A stretch of 64,000 bases of DNA from Saxidomus purpurata (taxonomy: Eukaryota > Mollusca > Bivalvia > Venerida > Veneridae): assembly GCA_022818135.1 (NCBI GenBank), contig JAFMSR010000031.1, forward strand, positions 62,001-126,000, given 5' to 3'. Of the stretch, positions 33,873-47,053 are shown one piece after another (position 1 is the first letter of the stretch; each line of letters opens with the position of its first letter). Below the pieces are notes generated by a model. That model ran no database searches. It was not told the DNA's origin and was given only the letters and a program-made list of their open reading frames with translations. The position numbers were made by a program, and so were the translations under genes.

Positions 33873-34355
33873 GTCTTGCAACAAATTTCGACCATCGTAT
33901 ATTGAAGTAGAGCCATTTCCTGATGTCTCCCTTTTTGACGGTACATATTTCCAAAGTCGTATATCTTCTGAGATTTTGGCTTGAACAGAATTTGGTACAA
34001 CATCTATATTGTCAGACAATTCGACTTCCGGTTTTGTCTTTAATTTTAAATATCCATCAGAATTTTTAACAATAGTGGGGCTTGTTGTAGTAGTATTTGT
34101 AGTTGACGTTGATGTACTTGTAGAAAAACTTTCTTCTTGGTTTAACATTTTTTCCTTCATAACTTTTTGTACAATGTTAACTAAATCACCTTTCACTACA
34201 TTTGACATATCCTCCTTTTTATACCCAATTTGACCATTTTGTTTGGATATTTCTACCGATTGGAAAACGTGCTTCCGGTATGGAAATAGAAAAATCTGAA
34301 AACAAATTAAAGTCATTGATAAAACAAATATTGGTATCGTTAGTTTTGACATCAT
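33873..34355 (-). CDS. CHST15: CHST15-like sulfotransferase, exon 1 (signal anchor and stem)
   Basis: Codons 1-161 start at ATG ATG TCA (34355), the first ATG in frame; the second ATG is possible. Residues 5-25 are strongly hydrophobic and followed by YRKH, a type II signal anchor that places the catalytic part in the Golgi lumen. The rest is a low-complexity stem with a Ser/Thr-rich run (residues about 92-105) and ends WKYVPSKRE...DGRNLLQD. The donor is AAGAC followed by GTAAGTAA, phase 0, matching exon 2. Linking it to exon 2, 24 kb away, rests on phase, strand, topology and protein order, and is slightly less certain than exons 2-6. Confidence 0.78.
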
Positions 34356-34411
34356 CGTCAAGGGTTGTATAAAGAAATGTGTTCAATTATACACCAGCAG
34401 CTGCCGTTTTA

Positions 34412-34419
34412 TTTTTATA
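34412..34419 (-). promoter_or_regulatory. Possible TATA box upstream of the sulfotransferase start
   Basis: TATAAAAA on the minus strand lies about 57 bp upstream of the proposed start codon, in an AT-rich context. A 5' untranslated exon is not excluded. Confidence 0.25.
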
Positions 34420-34540
34420 TTTCTTTTATCCCGCTTAATTGCATCATTATAATAAATTATTTTTGCCACATGTATTTGAGACAAAATGTTCGATACCACG
34501 ATAACTCCGTTTCATAATATTATTTCTAATCCCTACTGGT

Positions 34541-34616
34541 AGACACGCAGTGTTACTGATAGGAACTTAGGCCATTATAATTTGTTTATTCAGTGTAGTT
34601 ATTCAACTGCGTGTCT
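34541..34616. repeat. Perfect 11-bp inverted repeat AGACACGCAGT with 54-bp loop
   Basis: AGACACGCAGT (34541-34551) and ACTGCGTGTCT (34606-34616) are exact inverses. They lie 190-260 bp upstream of the sulfotransferase start codon. The structure may be a tiny MITE or a regulatory palindrome. Confidence 0.6.
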
Positions 34617-35204
34617 GTAATCATACATTTTTCCTGTGTTTATTTATGCCTCACCATACATGTTGCTATATCCTATACATCTTTAAACAATATATCAGTA
34701 TTCAACATGTATGCTACTAGAAACCAATTATGAGACAGTAAAAATATAGCAACTTATTACTAATAACTAATTTACAAAATGCAAAAGTTTTATTACCATT
34801 ACTTATCGCTTTTACTGCAATGCCTTGATACATCGTAACATATACTTTATCCGACATTAGTTAATAGCCGTTAAAACAAGTGCAAATTATGACAAATTAC
34901 ACGGAATGCTGGTATGCTATACAATTTACAGAGAAACTGGTTAATTCTAGATCTAAAACCATTTGAAAACATGGATGATACTTTTTCATAATAATTCCAG
35001 CTTATAGAATCACGAATGGTGTCGTAGCACTGAAAATGTAGCTGTATATGGAGATCACGTACGGTAAGAATATAGCCTACTGTTTACATGGAGAGAGTGC
35101 ATCTACCGATTTCGATAACTGCAACACTTCTAAAACTTTGACAGTGAACAGTTTTACAATACTGCCCTACATTAAATATATTTTTTTTATTTCCATTACC
35201 TTTT

Positions 35205-35407
35205 AACTCTAAATGTGACTTTGACATTAAAGGTAGGGACTTTAATCTTGCACGCGACACCTCGTCTTCATGTGCTGAACATTTGTGGCATTTTATATGA
35301 AAATCCCTTTATGCATGGCAAAGTTACATCCCAGACACGAAACAATGGAAGGACGGACACACGTACGGACGGTGTGATTTTAACACGACCACCTTCGGGG
35401 GCATAGA
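35205..35407 (-). mobile_element. Fragment of the 39.6-42.3 kb repeat family, inverted
   Basis: It contains 'tgactttgacattaaaggtagggac', 'cttgcacgcgacacctcgtcttcatgtgctgaacatttgtggca', GGACGGACACACGTACGGAC and the terminal CACCTTCGGGGGCAT. These are reverse complements of the family's unit and left end. Confidence 0.7.
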
Positions 35408-35880
35408 AAAACAAGACATTTAAAACATATGCATATTTATGACCACTCTATACCAATGCAGCCTATTTACAAATGACAGGGAAAATGTGTTTCCCAATTT
35501 GTACAATATGCATTAATTGAAATTATAGATAAAAATCTTCTATGGAAAAAAAGAAAGAACTACAATGGCAACAAGAAAACTGTTATACAAAAGTATCACA
35601 GCGGGCCTTAGAACTGTGTCTTAAGTAAGTCATTGCCAAGTCACCATTCATTTTTAAGGTTATGTTTGCCTTTACAGAGACAGTTTCCTAGTTTGTTTTG
35701 TAATATGATCAAAACTATTTCACATATTACAAATTTTATCGGAAAGAAACTTGTTTATATTTTATATATTTTAAATTTAACAAAAGTAACGACTAAAATT
35801 GATAATACCGACACTCCACTTTTTCGTTTAAAACAAAAATGTAACAAATGAGACAAATCATCAAATGTTGATGCCTGGCA

Positions 35881-36128
<248 letters not shown>

Positions 36129-36129
36129 A

Positions 36130-39100
36130 TACACGCACACACACACCAATACGTGTTCAAACCTGAAAATTACTACAGAGCTTTTTAGATGTAACAGGAA
36201 AATTAAAGGCATTTTACGGTAAAATTGATCTATAGAAACCTAACAGGGGGGAGAATAAGTATAAATTCTAACTTTGAAATATCACCTGAAAATGACTACA
36301 GTGTCACGTGATCAACGTGATGCACACCGGCAACCGGCGACAGAGAAAACATACATGCATTCCACTACATCTGTTTTAAACACACATACATTCCACTGCG
36401 GCTTTTCTAAACTCACATACTTTCGTCTAACGCTGTTCTAAACACACATACTTTCCACTACCGCTGTTCATTCAACTTTTACTGTACCTAACACACATGC
36501 ATTCCACTAACACACACATTCCATTTTGACTTAATTAATCTTAGAAGAACTCCTTCTTATTATTCTTAATACATATGTACGTTCAATATTCCTAAAAATA
36601 ACAACGAGTGTTTGCTCAGCCAGTTACATAATTCAGTTTTGAAAGTGTATTGTCATTTGCACGAAAACATTTTAGCTATAGCAATCAGAATTGTTGTTCG
36701 AGTATAAAGTGTAAGTTATTTCTTGTAATGGTATCCCCTATATTTTGACTGGCAGTATCTTTATTAAGCCAAAGTATTTTCTGACATTGTCCGTAGCGAC
36801 AATATCAAATTGTATGCATACCTTAGATTCCAGTATCAGAGCTAACTAAGCAAGGATGTAAATACGAAAATGGCTGACCTGATAAGCCCATATACGTCGC
36901 AAGAGAAAGAAAGTCTACTTTGCATTGTTGTTCGGTGAAATAGATGGTGTGATGTGTGTGACTTTATCTTATCTCGTTCCCACGAGATAATATCTCATTT
37001 TCTTAACATAATTATATCGTTTCCGCGAGATAATTAGGCAATCTGAAATAGTGAAGCTTTAACAAACATACCTTTTCTATGTTACTTTAGACTTTTATTT
37101 GCGTGATTTAACCATTTGTATACCCAGGTAAAACCTTCACTACTCACTGTTGAAAAAAATGACCTCATAAACTGGCATTGCAGTTGACCGGCACTTCGAG
37201 AAAATATTTCCATTACAAAGAATGTCGAACGATCTTACTAGTTTAAGCTAGTTTAAGATTGTGAAAGATAATCAAAATGGACGTTTAACTTTAACGATGG
37301 TATATTATTTTTTGTTTTACACTAACATAATTATACTTTAATGGTACCGATACAGCTCACAATATCAGTTAACGTATCTCCTACGAATGTCAATGGAAAT
37401 TCAACATAAATTGAATATAATTACGCCTATATGCACTTTTACAAACCTTTCCAAATAATGTGTGACTAAGTAGGCTTAAAGAATTTCAACACAAGGTTAT
37501 TCTGTCTAAAAAAACAAACGAAAAAAACAACAACATTAGAGCTAAAAGGGTAAAATGTTAAACTAATTACCAACATGTGATCGAAGGTTATGTGTACCCG
37601 TAATAGTTACTAACAGTGTTCTTGGTGCTTGGGTGAAGTTTTACATCCTAACTTTGTTAAACGATCAAATCAGACATTTTATTGATTTGGTAGTAAGGTT
37701 CATGTACTTCATAGCAACGTCGTTTTAGTTAGTCTAATCTTGTAGATTTTCAGATCCCTAAAGTGTTTTACAAATATATTCCTATATAAAGGCAATACCC
37801 TAGGCAATAACATACCTTCCACCAAATACCCTCAAGATTACAACTTAGATATGATTTTGTCTAAATGTTAAACATGGCACAGGTTGTATATAATATCATA
37901 ACGTTGATTGTCCATCCTTTCTGTGAATATTGTACCGTAATTTCCTGACAATAGGTCGCATCTTTTACTTATAAGAAATAAGAATTTTCATAGATGCTGC
38001 CTATATGACCTTTTTATTTTTGAATTTGGTAGATTCAAGCGGTTTTTTGTAATTGGAATTTTGAGTGCCAGAGCTGGATTCTTATGTTTATATGTTGTTT
38101 GAAAACAGTTCGCCAATTATTTCCAAACCATTTAGCCTTAATAGGTCAATAATCTACCGTATTCTACCGTACATCAGCAGATTAGCGGGAGAGATTAATC
38201 TCAACAAAGGTGCGGCTCGTTTTTAACGCCTGGATATATGCGCCTTATTCGGCGTATCGGCCGCGGCCAATATGCCGGAGCGGCATATACGTTCATTTTT
38301 TTCTAAAACCGTTACAATTAAGAGGTTCGACCAATACATTGATGCGGACTGTTGTACGGAAATTGCTGTAGTAGTAATAATTTGTACATGTTTATATATG
38401 TTTTCGGTATGTAATTCATACTCGTAACGAAGTATATAGCACACATTAGTAACACGACAATATCATTCAAGATTTATATTTGATACTTCATTGCAATTGC
38501 CGGCTTAAATCATTCATAAGACATTTCTCAAATAAAATAACAAACGTCGTAAACACCAGTCTTCTAAAAAGAAGTATTCACTAAAATATACAATCTTAAA
38601 TTGGACAGTGTATTTTCACACGTTTGGAGCACATTTGATTACGTCGGAAAAGATTGTGATTTTGTGTTACAGCTGATTTTATATCTTAGCTTAAACATAA
38701 AAATACTTATTTATCTCCGTTTGTTTAGATTGTAAAACTGTGGTGTTTTACTTTCAAAATTGTGCGTACGAGAACCACTGATGTCTGTAATGGGCATTTG
38801 CTTTCTGTTCTGGGGGTATTAGGCATATGAAAACTGTTAAACGGTTCTAACGATAAAATGCAAGGATACATATAAACACAATGATACTTACCAGTACAAC
38901 GTGGAGATTATACACTTTTATTGTTGGCTAATTATTGCTTTCAATGGAATATGTGCAAAAAATTGATGGTCTATTTAACAAATACAAACAATCACATTTT
39001 AAAGCAATTGACAAGCTAGATATATTTCAAATGAGTTTTCGGTACATGCATATTTCAATTATGTCCTAATATTAACTATTATATAGTCGAAACGTGATTT

Positions 39101-39580
39101 TGTGCTAAAATCAAGTAATATAAAAATAAACCGGGCGACAAAGGCGAAAATATTGTGTTGCATGTACACACTGACGTGTGCATTTTGTAAATCTTGACAG
39201 TAAGATAGATGGACAGCACGCGCTCTTACCTGTATTATGACAGACTCTTCTCTTGTCAATCAGTTTCACCAATTGAACGTGAACTATATTCATTTGATGG
39301 TCTTACGTCACAAGTATTGCGTAGCAGCATTTTATTTTGAGGCAAACACAATCAAAACGCGTTGTAATTAGATATTATTTGTAATACAAATATCTAGAAA
39401 AACCATTTTAATGTATGTGAAACGAAAGCGCTACACTTTACACAGTAGTTTTACATATCTGTGCTTAAAGGTAAGCGTTTTTTTTTCAAAAACTCACAAC
39501 ATATCAATATAACCTGTTTGGTGTTAAAAAAACAACTCTGTGCTGCTTTTTCACGGAACAATTGATACTATTTGTAATGT
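36130..39580. other. Intergenic DNA, no gene recognised
   Basis: It contains 'cacacatacattccactac' type near-repeats at 36350-36520 and a TTATCTCGTTCCCACGAGATAA patch at 36970-37035. No coding region, RNA or transposon end is supported. Confidence 0.5.
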
Positions 39581-39583
39581 TTT

Positions 39584-42330
39584 TATGCCCCCGAAAGATG
39601 GGCATATTAAAATCGCACCGTCCATCTGTCTGTCCGTTCGTACGTCCGTCCGTCCATGCGTCCGTCCTTTTGTTTTTTCGTGTCAGGGCTGTAAATTTGT
39701 CATGCATTGAAATTTTTTAAAATAACTTGGCACAAATGTTCAGTAGATCAAGACGTGTCGCGTGCAAAACCCACGTCCCTACCTTCATTATCAAAGTCAC
39801 ACTTACGGTTTAAAGGTAACGGAATCCTGTTTATAAGCACACATTCGTGTCCGGACTGTAACTTTGCCATGCATTGAAAGATTTTAAAACAACTTGGCAC
39901 ACATGTTCAGCACATCACGACAATTTGTCGCGTGCAAGGCACACGTCACTACCTCAACGGTTAAGGTTACACTTAGGGTTTACAGGTTATGGAATCATAT
40001 ATAAATGCACAGTATATATGCACACATTCTGTCCGGACTGTAACTTTGTCATGCATTGAAGAATTTTAAAATAACTTGGCACAAATGTTCAGTAGATCAA
40101 GACGACGTGTCGCGTACAAAACCCGAGTCCCTACCTTCAATATCAAAGTCACACTTAGGGTTTAAAGGTAACGGAATCCTGTTTATAAGCACACATTCGT
40201 GTCCGGACTGTAACTTTGTCATGCATTGAAAGTTTTTAAAAAAAACTTTGCACACATGTTTAGCACACTACGGAGATCTGTCGCAGGCAAGGCCCACGTC
40301 ACTGCCTCAACGGTTAAGGTCACACTTAGGGTTAAAAGGTAATGGAATCATGTATAAATGCACAGTATATATGCACACATTCGTGTCCGGACTGTAACGT
40401 TGTCATTTATTGAAGAATTTTAAAATAACTTGGCACACATGTTTAGTAGATCAAGACGACGTGTCGCGTGCAAAACCTATGTTCCTACCTTCAATATCAA
40501 AGTCACACTTAGGGTTTAAAGGTAACGGAATCCTGTTTATAAGCACACATTCGTGTCCGGACTGTAACTTTGTCATGCATTGAAAGTTAAAAAAAACAAC
40601 TTTGCACACATGTTTAGCACACTACGGAGATCTGTCGCAGGCAAGGCACACGTCACTACCTCAACGGTTAAGGTCACACTTAGGGTTAAAAGGTAATGGA
40701 ATCATGTATAAATGCACAGTATATATGCACACATTCTGTCCGGACTGTAACTTTGTCATGCATTGAAGAATTTTAAAATAACTTGGCACAAATGTTCAAT
40801 AGATCAAGATGACGTGTTGGGTGCAAAACCCACGTCCCTACCTTCAATATCAAAGTCACACTTACGGTTTAAAGGTAACGAATCCTGTTTATAAACACAC
40901 ATTCGTGTCCGGACTGTAACTTTGCCATGCATTGAAAGATTTTAAAATAACTTGGCACAAATGTTCAATAGGTCAAGATGACGTGTTTGGTGCAAAACCC
41001 GAGTCCCTACCTTCATTATCAAAGTCACACTTACGGTTTAAAGGTAACGGAATCCTGTTTATAAGCACACATTCGTGTCCGGACTGTAACTTTGTCATGC
41101 ATTGAAAGTTTTTAAAAAAAACTTTGCACACATGTTTAGCACACTACGGAGATCTGTCGCAGGCAAGGCCCACGTCACTGCCTCAACGGTTAAGGTCACA
41201 TTTAGGGTTAAAAGATAATGGAATCATATATAAATGCACAGTATATATGCACACATTCGTGTCAGGACGGTAACTTTGTCATTCATTGAAGAATTTTAAA
41301 ATAACTTGGCACAAATGTTCAGTAGACCAAGACGACGTGTCGCGTGCAAAACCTATGTTCCTACCTTCAATATCAAAGTCACACTTAGGGTTTAAAGGTA
41401 ACGGAATCCTGTTTATAAGCACACATTCGTGTCCGGACTGTAACTTTGTCATGCATTGAAAGTTAAAAAAAAACAACTTTGCACACATGTTTAGCACACT
41501 ACGGAGATCTGTCGCAGGCAAGGCCCACGTCACTAACTCAACGGTTAAGGTCACACTTAGGGTTAAAAGGTAATGGAATCATGTATAAATGCACAGTATA
41601 TATGCATTCATTTGTGTCCGGACTGTAACTTTGTCATGCCTTGAAGAATTTTAAAATAACTTGGCACAAATGTTCAAAAGATCAAGATGACGTGTTGGGT
41701 GCAAACCCACGTCCCTATCTTAAATATCGAAGTCACACTTAGGGTTTAAAGGTAACGGAATCTTGTTTATAAACACACATTCGTGTCCGGATTGTAACTT
41801 TGCCATGCACACATGGCACACATGTTTCAGCACATCACGACAATCTGTCGCGTGCAAGGCCCACGTCACTACCTCAACGGTTAAGGTCACACTTAGGGTT
41901 TACAGGTAATGGAATCTTTTATAAATGCACAGTATATATGCACACATTCGTGTCCGGACTGTAACTTTGTCATGCTTTGAAAGATTTTGAAATAACTTGG
42001 CACAAATGTTCAGTAGATCAAGGCAACGTGTCGCGTGCAAAACCCACGTCCCTACATAAGGTCAAGGTCACGCCTAGGGTTTAAAGGTAATGGACTCCTG
42101 TTTATAAGCACGCTGTAACTTTGTCATGCATTGAAGGATTTTAAAATTACTTTGCACAGCTGTTCAGCACATCAAGACGACGAGTCACATGTTAGACCCA
42201 TGACCCTTCCTGAAAGATCAAGGTCACACTTAGAGTTTAAAAGAAATGGAGTCCTGTACGCATGGTAACTTTGAGACTGTGAGATACTTCTTTTGGGGCT
42301 TTCGTCACTTACGAGGGGCAGTTCTTGTTA
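39584..42330 (+). mobile_element. Expanded tandem-unit element with ~356-bp higher-order period
   Basis: The left end ATGCCCCCGAAAGATGGGCAT is a palindrome. GTCCGTCCGTCC-type sequence and about fifteen units of about 177 bp follow. 'gtgtccggactgtaactttg' recurs near 39849, 40027, 40200, 40382, 40554, 40737, 40909, 41078, 41256, 41431, 41610, 41785 and 41953. Two unit types alternate: one with 'aaatgcacagtatatatgcacacattc', one with 'tttataagcacacattcg'. The right end reads GGGGCAGTTCTTGTTA. It is a greatly expanded relative of 12137-12913. Open frames inside are chance. Confidence 0.85.
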
Positions 42331-42917
42331 AATACCTATTTAGTACATAGCTTTTGTGAGAATTTATGAGGGTAAACTTTGATGAAAATACATCTTTTAA
42401 GTGAAACATGTTGCCATATTAATGTTTTTGTTTAAATTTTTGTTAGCAAAACATGAATGAATAAAAAGACATCTTTTAAACGTATCTTTTTCAATCACTT
42501 TTGGACATCGCAAACATACCATGTTAAAACAATACTTCAATTCACCAGGGCAGATCTTGCATATGTAGTTAATGGAGTTTTTGTTTGTCTTCATTTTAGA
42601 TATGTATTTTCAATGTGCTACTTGAAAAAGCAAGCGTAATCTTTGTAATGATGCTAAGAACATAACCTGTGTGTAACTTTTACCTTGATATTACATACAC
42701 ACATTATGAAATGTACGTATATTTTGCATAAAAGCATAACGAGAGGTAGTACGAAACAAGAATAATGTTTCTTATCATACCAACTCTCTGCACCTATAGT
42801 GAGGTAATGGACAAACATTTTTTGTTTGTGTAACCATGTGAAGAGCAAACAAATCTACCTATATACTCTTTATCTTAATACCTCATAAGCATGCTATTTC
42901 AAAGATGCACTATTTTA

Positions 42918-42970
42918 GCTCACCTAAGCTATGGTCAAGGTGAGCTTTTGGGACCACATAATGTCCGTCG
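42918..42970. repeat. AGCTCACCT/AGGTGAGCT inverted repeat
   Basis: TTAGCTCACCTAAGC is followed after about 12 bp by AAGGTGAGCTTTTGGGACCA. This hairpin-like edge resembles a common mollusc repeat end. The right limit was not found; it may reach about 43.5 kb. Confidence 0.5.
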
Positions 42971-45040
42971 TTATGGCTTTTTTAATATTTCTATGTGGAA
43001 AAGTATATCTTTATGCTTTAATAATAAACACACATTTTTTTCATTGTTGTAATAGTTGGTAATTCTGTAGTTAAGCAAAATGTGTCTAAATGCAAAATTT
43101 CATTTTTGCAAAAATTTAAAATTTTGGCCCATTTAAACTAAAAATAAAATTAAAAGGCAGCAGTGATGGTTATAGTGAAAAATATTTCCAGAAAGAGTAT
43201 CATTTTGTGTAGCAGGATAAGACAATAAATCAGTGGGCACTTCAACAAAAAGTTACAGTTGTCAAAGTTACTGTAGAACAAGCTTTTCGAAAGGTACATA
43301 TAGCTTGTATGTGCACTAGGGGGTTGCTATTTTCAAGAACTTGATGTATTTTTACAACAATAATGCAGTTTATCTATGTTACAAATAAATACACATACCA
43401 TCACAAGTTGAAGCTAAAATGCACACACAAACACAACAGAACATAATGATTGCTATGGCAACAGTTTTCTAACTGGGGCTGCTCGGGAAGATAAAAGACC
43501 TTAAATCACCGCACATAAACGAAAAAGTGAGCAAACGTTTCTTTTGAAAAATGTATGAAATCATTTTAAATCATGTTATATCGGAAAGGTTACTGAAACA
43601 ATTAAATGTTTGTCTTTATCTGCGTTAAAATAAAGTGATGCCAAACCTTAGAATGGTGCAAAAACGTCTAAACACCTCTTTCTGGACAAGCAAACACAAT
43701 TCGATGAATATTTCTTTATCAATATTATTTTAAATATATCTCATATAAATAAACAATTAAATAAACTGTATGTTTAACATCAATAAAAATATAAACAAAT
43801 ACACATATTTCTATTCTCTAGCAACAATAGATCCCTCCTTCTTCAATCTTTCAATTTGGTACTTCATACTGGCAAAAATTATAGTCTAAGAAAATTGGCT
43901 TGAAACCTTAAATTGGGTAACATGTATACGCAGACAGCAGAAATAATTCTTCATGGTATTAATACATATCTATTAGAAAACAAATCACCTCACAACAGCT
44001 GAACAAACATTTTTTTTTAATAATGGCTAATTATTTAAAAGGAAATCCTTAGGACACAGGCGTCCCCTACTATCACTGATTTCACGGCCCTTCTCTCACA
44101 GTTTTAAGTACTGTCCAAATATACTAATATGTTTTAGTTTAAGGGCTACAAGATATGAAAACTCCTCTTTAAAGTCAAGGGCCATAATTTTATTCATCCT
44201 AAATGTGAACCGAAAACCCATGTTCACAACTTTGCAAAATGATTCAATTATTTGTAAGGTTTCATGACTAGCCAAACAAGCTGACTGCAGGAGCACTCTT
44301 TCACATGCAGATGCACATTTCAGTAAAGTTTCACAATTCAAGCCTTGAAACATTTTGAATTTGATGCAACACATGCTAAAAGTGCCAACTTTCTGATACG
44401 CCAAGAGCCATTACTCTGCTCTTACTACTGACAGGTATGCATCTACAATGATGATCATGAAAATGTCATTGTTTTGCTTGATCAAGGGCCAAAGCCTTGC
44501 TCATACTAGAGCCAAGCAATGATATGCAGTGTTCTATAAGTATCAATTATGAAAGGCGTCTATACTCCAGTACACCAACAAGCAAAATAAACAATACCAA
44601 GTACACTGACTCGAGTTATATTGTTATAAGTATTTTGTCTCAAAAATAATGTTTGTTGATGAATCTTTCGTCGCGAAAACTAATGACCTGTAATAAATTT
44701 TGAGCCAATATCCGGTGGTCGTTCATCCATTGATTATAGGCTAAAAAATATAGTTTTGCGATAATCTGAAAAATTTAGCCGTCTAAGTAGAATAAAATAG
44801 ACTATACATTTTGAATGATTGAAAATTAATTACTATCTGTTGCTTGTGTGCTGTTTTTTTCTGTCATCTAATGATGTATAGGCTCTTAAGATTCACAAAA
44901 CAGTGCTTCCTTTGATGTTGCAATATTACTTAATTTTCTTCGGTAATTAAACTTAATCACAGCAGGGGGAGTCAAACCTGATAAAGCAATATTTAAGCCG
45001 ACGCCTTTATATATTAACATGTCTTTTGCTTTTATCTCTT
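42971..45040. other. Non-coding DNA, no gene recognised
   Basis: AT-rich sequence with phrases such as 'gggccataattttattcatcc' and 'ccaagagccattactctgctctta' around 44100-44500, which look like diverged tandem-repeat units. A 102-codon minus-strand frame at 44096-44404 falls in that repeat-like part and is not supported as a gene. Confidence 0.45.
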
Positions 45041-45044
45041 GCAT

Positions 45045-45860
45045 ATAGAAACCGACTCGCCGGTCATCCCGTCCGAACGTCAGTCCTTCCGTCTGTCCGT
45101 CCGTCCCCACTTTGTCCGGAGCATAACTCAAAAAGTGTTAAGGGAGTTACTTGAAACTTTATGCAATGATAGAGCCTAATGAGGGGTAGTGCAGTGCCTA
45201 AGAACCATAACGCTACCTTTCCCAACTTGATTATCCTATTTTATTACATTTTCTCGTCCAGCGCATAACTCGAAAAGTACTGAAGGAAATTTCTGCTTAA
45301 ATGAAAGAGGCGACTCCGTGTAGTTACAATTCCCTAGAACCATATTCCTATGTTGTCTTATTTTTTGATTAGCTCCACTTATTGCATTTGCTTGTCCAGT
45401 GCATAACGTTAAAAATACTGTAGAGAATTATCTGAAACTTCATACAGTGATAGAACACAATGATTGAAAGCACAGTACTTAAAAACCATAATTTTATCTT
45501 GTCAAAATTTTTTAATTAACCCCGTTTGTAACATTTTCTTGTCCGGAAAATAATCCTAAAAGCACAGAAGGAAATTCCTACAAATTTCATACAATAAAAT
45601 AAGACATTAAGGGGAAGTGCAGTTTTCAAGAATCATAAACCTAGATTGCTTTATTTTTCAATTATATCCTTGATTGATAATTCTTTTCCGGATCAGAACT
45701 GCAAAATTATTCAAGTGAACTACTTGAAACTGCATACAGTGATAAAGAACAAAAAAAGGAAGTGCAATGTACAAGAGCCATAACATTTTCTGATCTATTA
45801 ATTATCCCCCTTTCTTACATTTTCTTTTCCAAAGGATAACTCTTGAAGTACAGCGCTAAG
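45045..45860 (+). repeat. Diverged tandem element, ~146-bp units (family of 23.8-24.4 kb)
   Basis: GTCCGTCCGTCC-type sequence at 45085-45105 precedes about five units with 'ttgtccggagcataactc', 'gaaacttcatacagtgatag' and 'gggaagtgcagt..aagaaccataa'. It is older and more diverged than the 23.8 kb copy. Confidence 0.65.
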
Positions 45861-46390
45861 TGAACATAAATGAGTGTAAATGATCAGATGTTAAAGTTTC
45901 AAACAAATCTGCTACATGGCCAAAATCTGATTATCCACCTTTAAAACCTACTACAAAATTAAAGTAAAAACATATATTTGTTAAATTAAATTATATTAAA
46001 GTTTCATTGGCACACCCACTTTTTTTTCTGAGAAAGTTTTTAATTAATGAAACTTCCGTTTCCGTTATGAAAATATAGACAAAAAAATATGAAGTAGAAG
46101 AAAAAACGATAATAGGACCACATATATAGCTACACAGATCGTGAGATTTCATACAGATGTGCACAAACAAATGACAATTATGCTGGTATAAGATTTTAGA
46201 CTTGAAATGCTGTAAATAGTTGTAGAAGACACAAACTTTCTCACGCTAGCTTGAGAAAGAAAGGGTGGGGAGATAGATATTGGAAAAAAGTAACTTTAAA
46301 AGGTGAACAAAGGCCGAAAAATTCGTCACGCATGATGAACGATGAAAAGCACATAGGTGAGCGGTTGAAAATAAACAAATTAAAGAAGAG

Positions 46391-47053
46391 TTGTCAAGTA
46401 AAGACAAAGATATTGAAACACCTAAGGAGAAAAATCCAGAACTAAGACAAAAGAGCAGTCGTGAAATTAATTATAATGAAGGCGTTCAGAATGAATTTGA
46501 CCAATACAGTAGACGAAATAATATTAGAGTGTATGGTGTAACGGAGGATGAAGATAAGCAAACCTCTAAGAAAACTACAGAGCTGGTGATAAAACTAAAT
46601 GAAAAACTCAAAGTGGACCTACATAAAACAGATATCGATATCGCCCACAGACTAGGCAAACGTGAACAGGGAAAGAATAGACCAACTATAGTGAAGTTCG
46701 TGAGGAGAGAAACGAAACAAACGGTTATGATACACATCAAAGCCCTGAAAGGCGAAAAATTGTCTATTAACCATGATCTCACGTGGCCTAACCAGAAAGT
46801 GTTATCATCCATCAGAATGAAAGACACGGGTAATGAAATTGATGAATGCTAGTATTCAGAAGGGAAAATCTTAGTTAAATATGCAACTACGGGAAAACAT
46901 GGCAAAACAGTTAAGTTGACAAATCAGATCAAACAGAAAAATTTCGCTTATTGGCTAGGAAAACCGTGGTCGAAGCGAGAAGAAAAACAACAAAAACCAG
47001 ACAGAGACAATCCTGTGATAGTGAAAATTGGGCTAGGTGGCGTGAAAAAGTAA
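46391..47053 (+). pseudogene. Non-LTR retrotransposon ORF1 (L1-type RNA-binding) remnant
   Basis: The frame reads NEFDQYSRRNNIRVYGV, then DIDIAHRLGKRE, RPTIVKFVRRETKQTVM and KGEKLSINHDLTWPN. This is the coiled-coil/RRM layout of L1-like ORF1 proteins, which coat the element's RNA. An in-frame TAG at 46850-46852 interrupts it. The same frame resumes with YSEGKILVKYATTGKHGKT and NFAYWLGKP and ends at 47053. No RT follows, so this is a truncated or retroposed piece. The extreme 5' part (46251-46445) is in a different frame. Confidence 0.75.

Larger units (their letters stand above)
6391..34355 (-). other. CHST15: Gene span: CHST15-like carbohydrate sulfotransferase (last exon missing)
   Basis: Six coding exons run right to left: 34355-33873, 9720-9525, 8695-8570, 8265-8109, 7377-7206 and 6535-6391. 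All five junctions have GT donors and AG acceptors, and phases match (0, 1, 1, 2, 0). Together they give 426 codons of a type II Golgi sulfotransferase. The best-known relative, CHST15 (561 aa in human), moves sulfate from PAPS to C6 of GalNAc-4-sulfate in chondroitin sulfate, making the E-type disaccharide. A final exon of perhaps 60-90 residues is expected below 6391 but was not found, so it probably lies outside the window. Intron 1 (about 24.2 kb) holds most of the mobile DNA. Family assignment is firm; exact substrate is inferred. Confidence 0.88.

Noticed and set aside
39584..42330. CRISPR array or centromeric satellite
   Set aside because: Units are contiguous and similar along their whole length with no unique spacers, and the genome is eukaryotic. 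2.7 kb is too short to claim a centromere.
44096..44404. 102-codon minus-strand frame
   Set aside because: It lies in diverged repeat-like sequence ('gccataattttatt...'), with no recognisable motifs.
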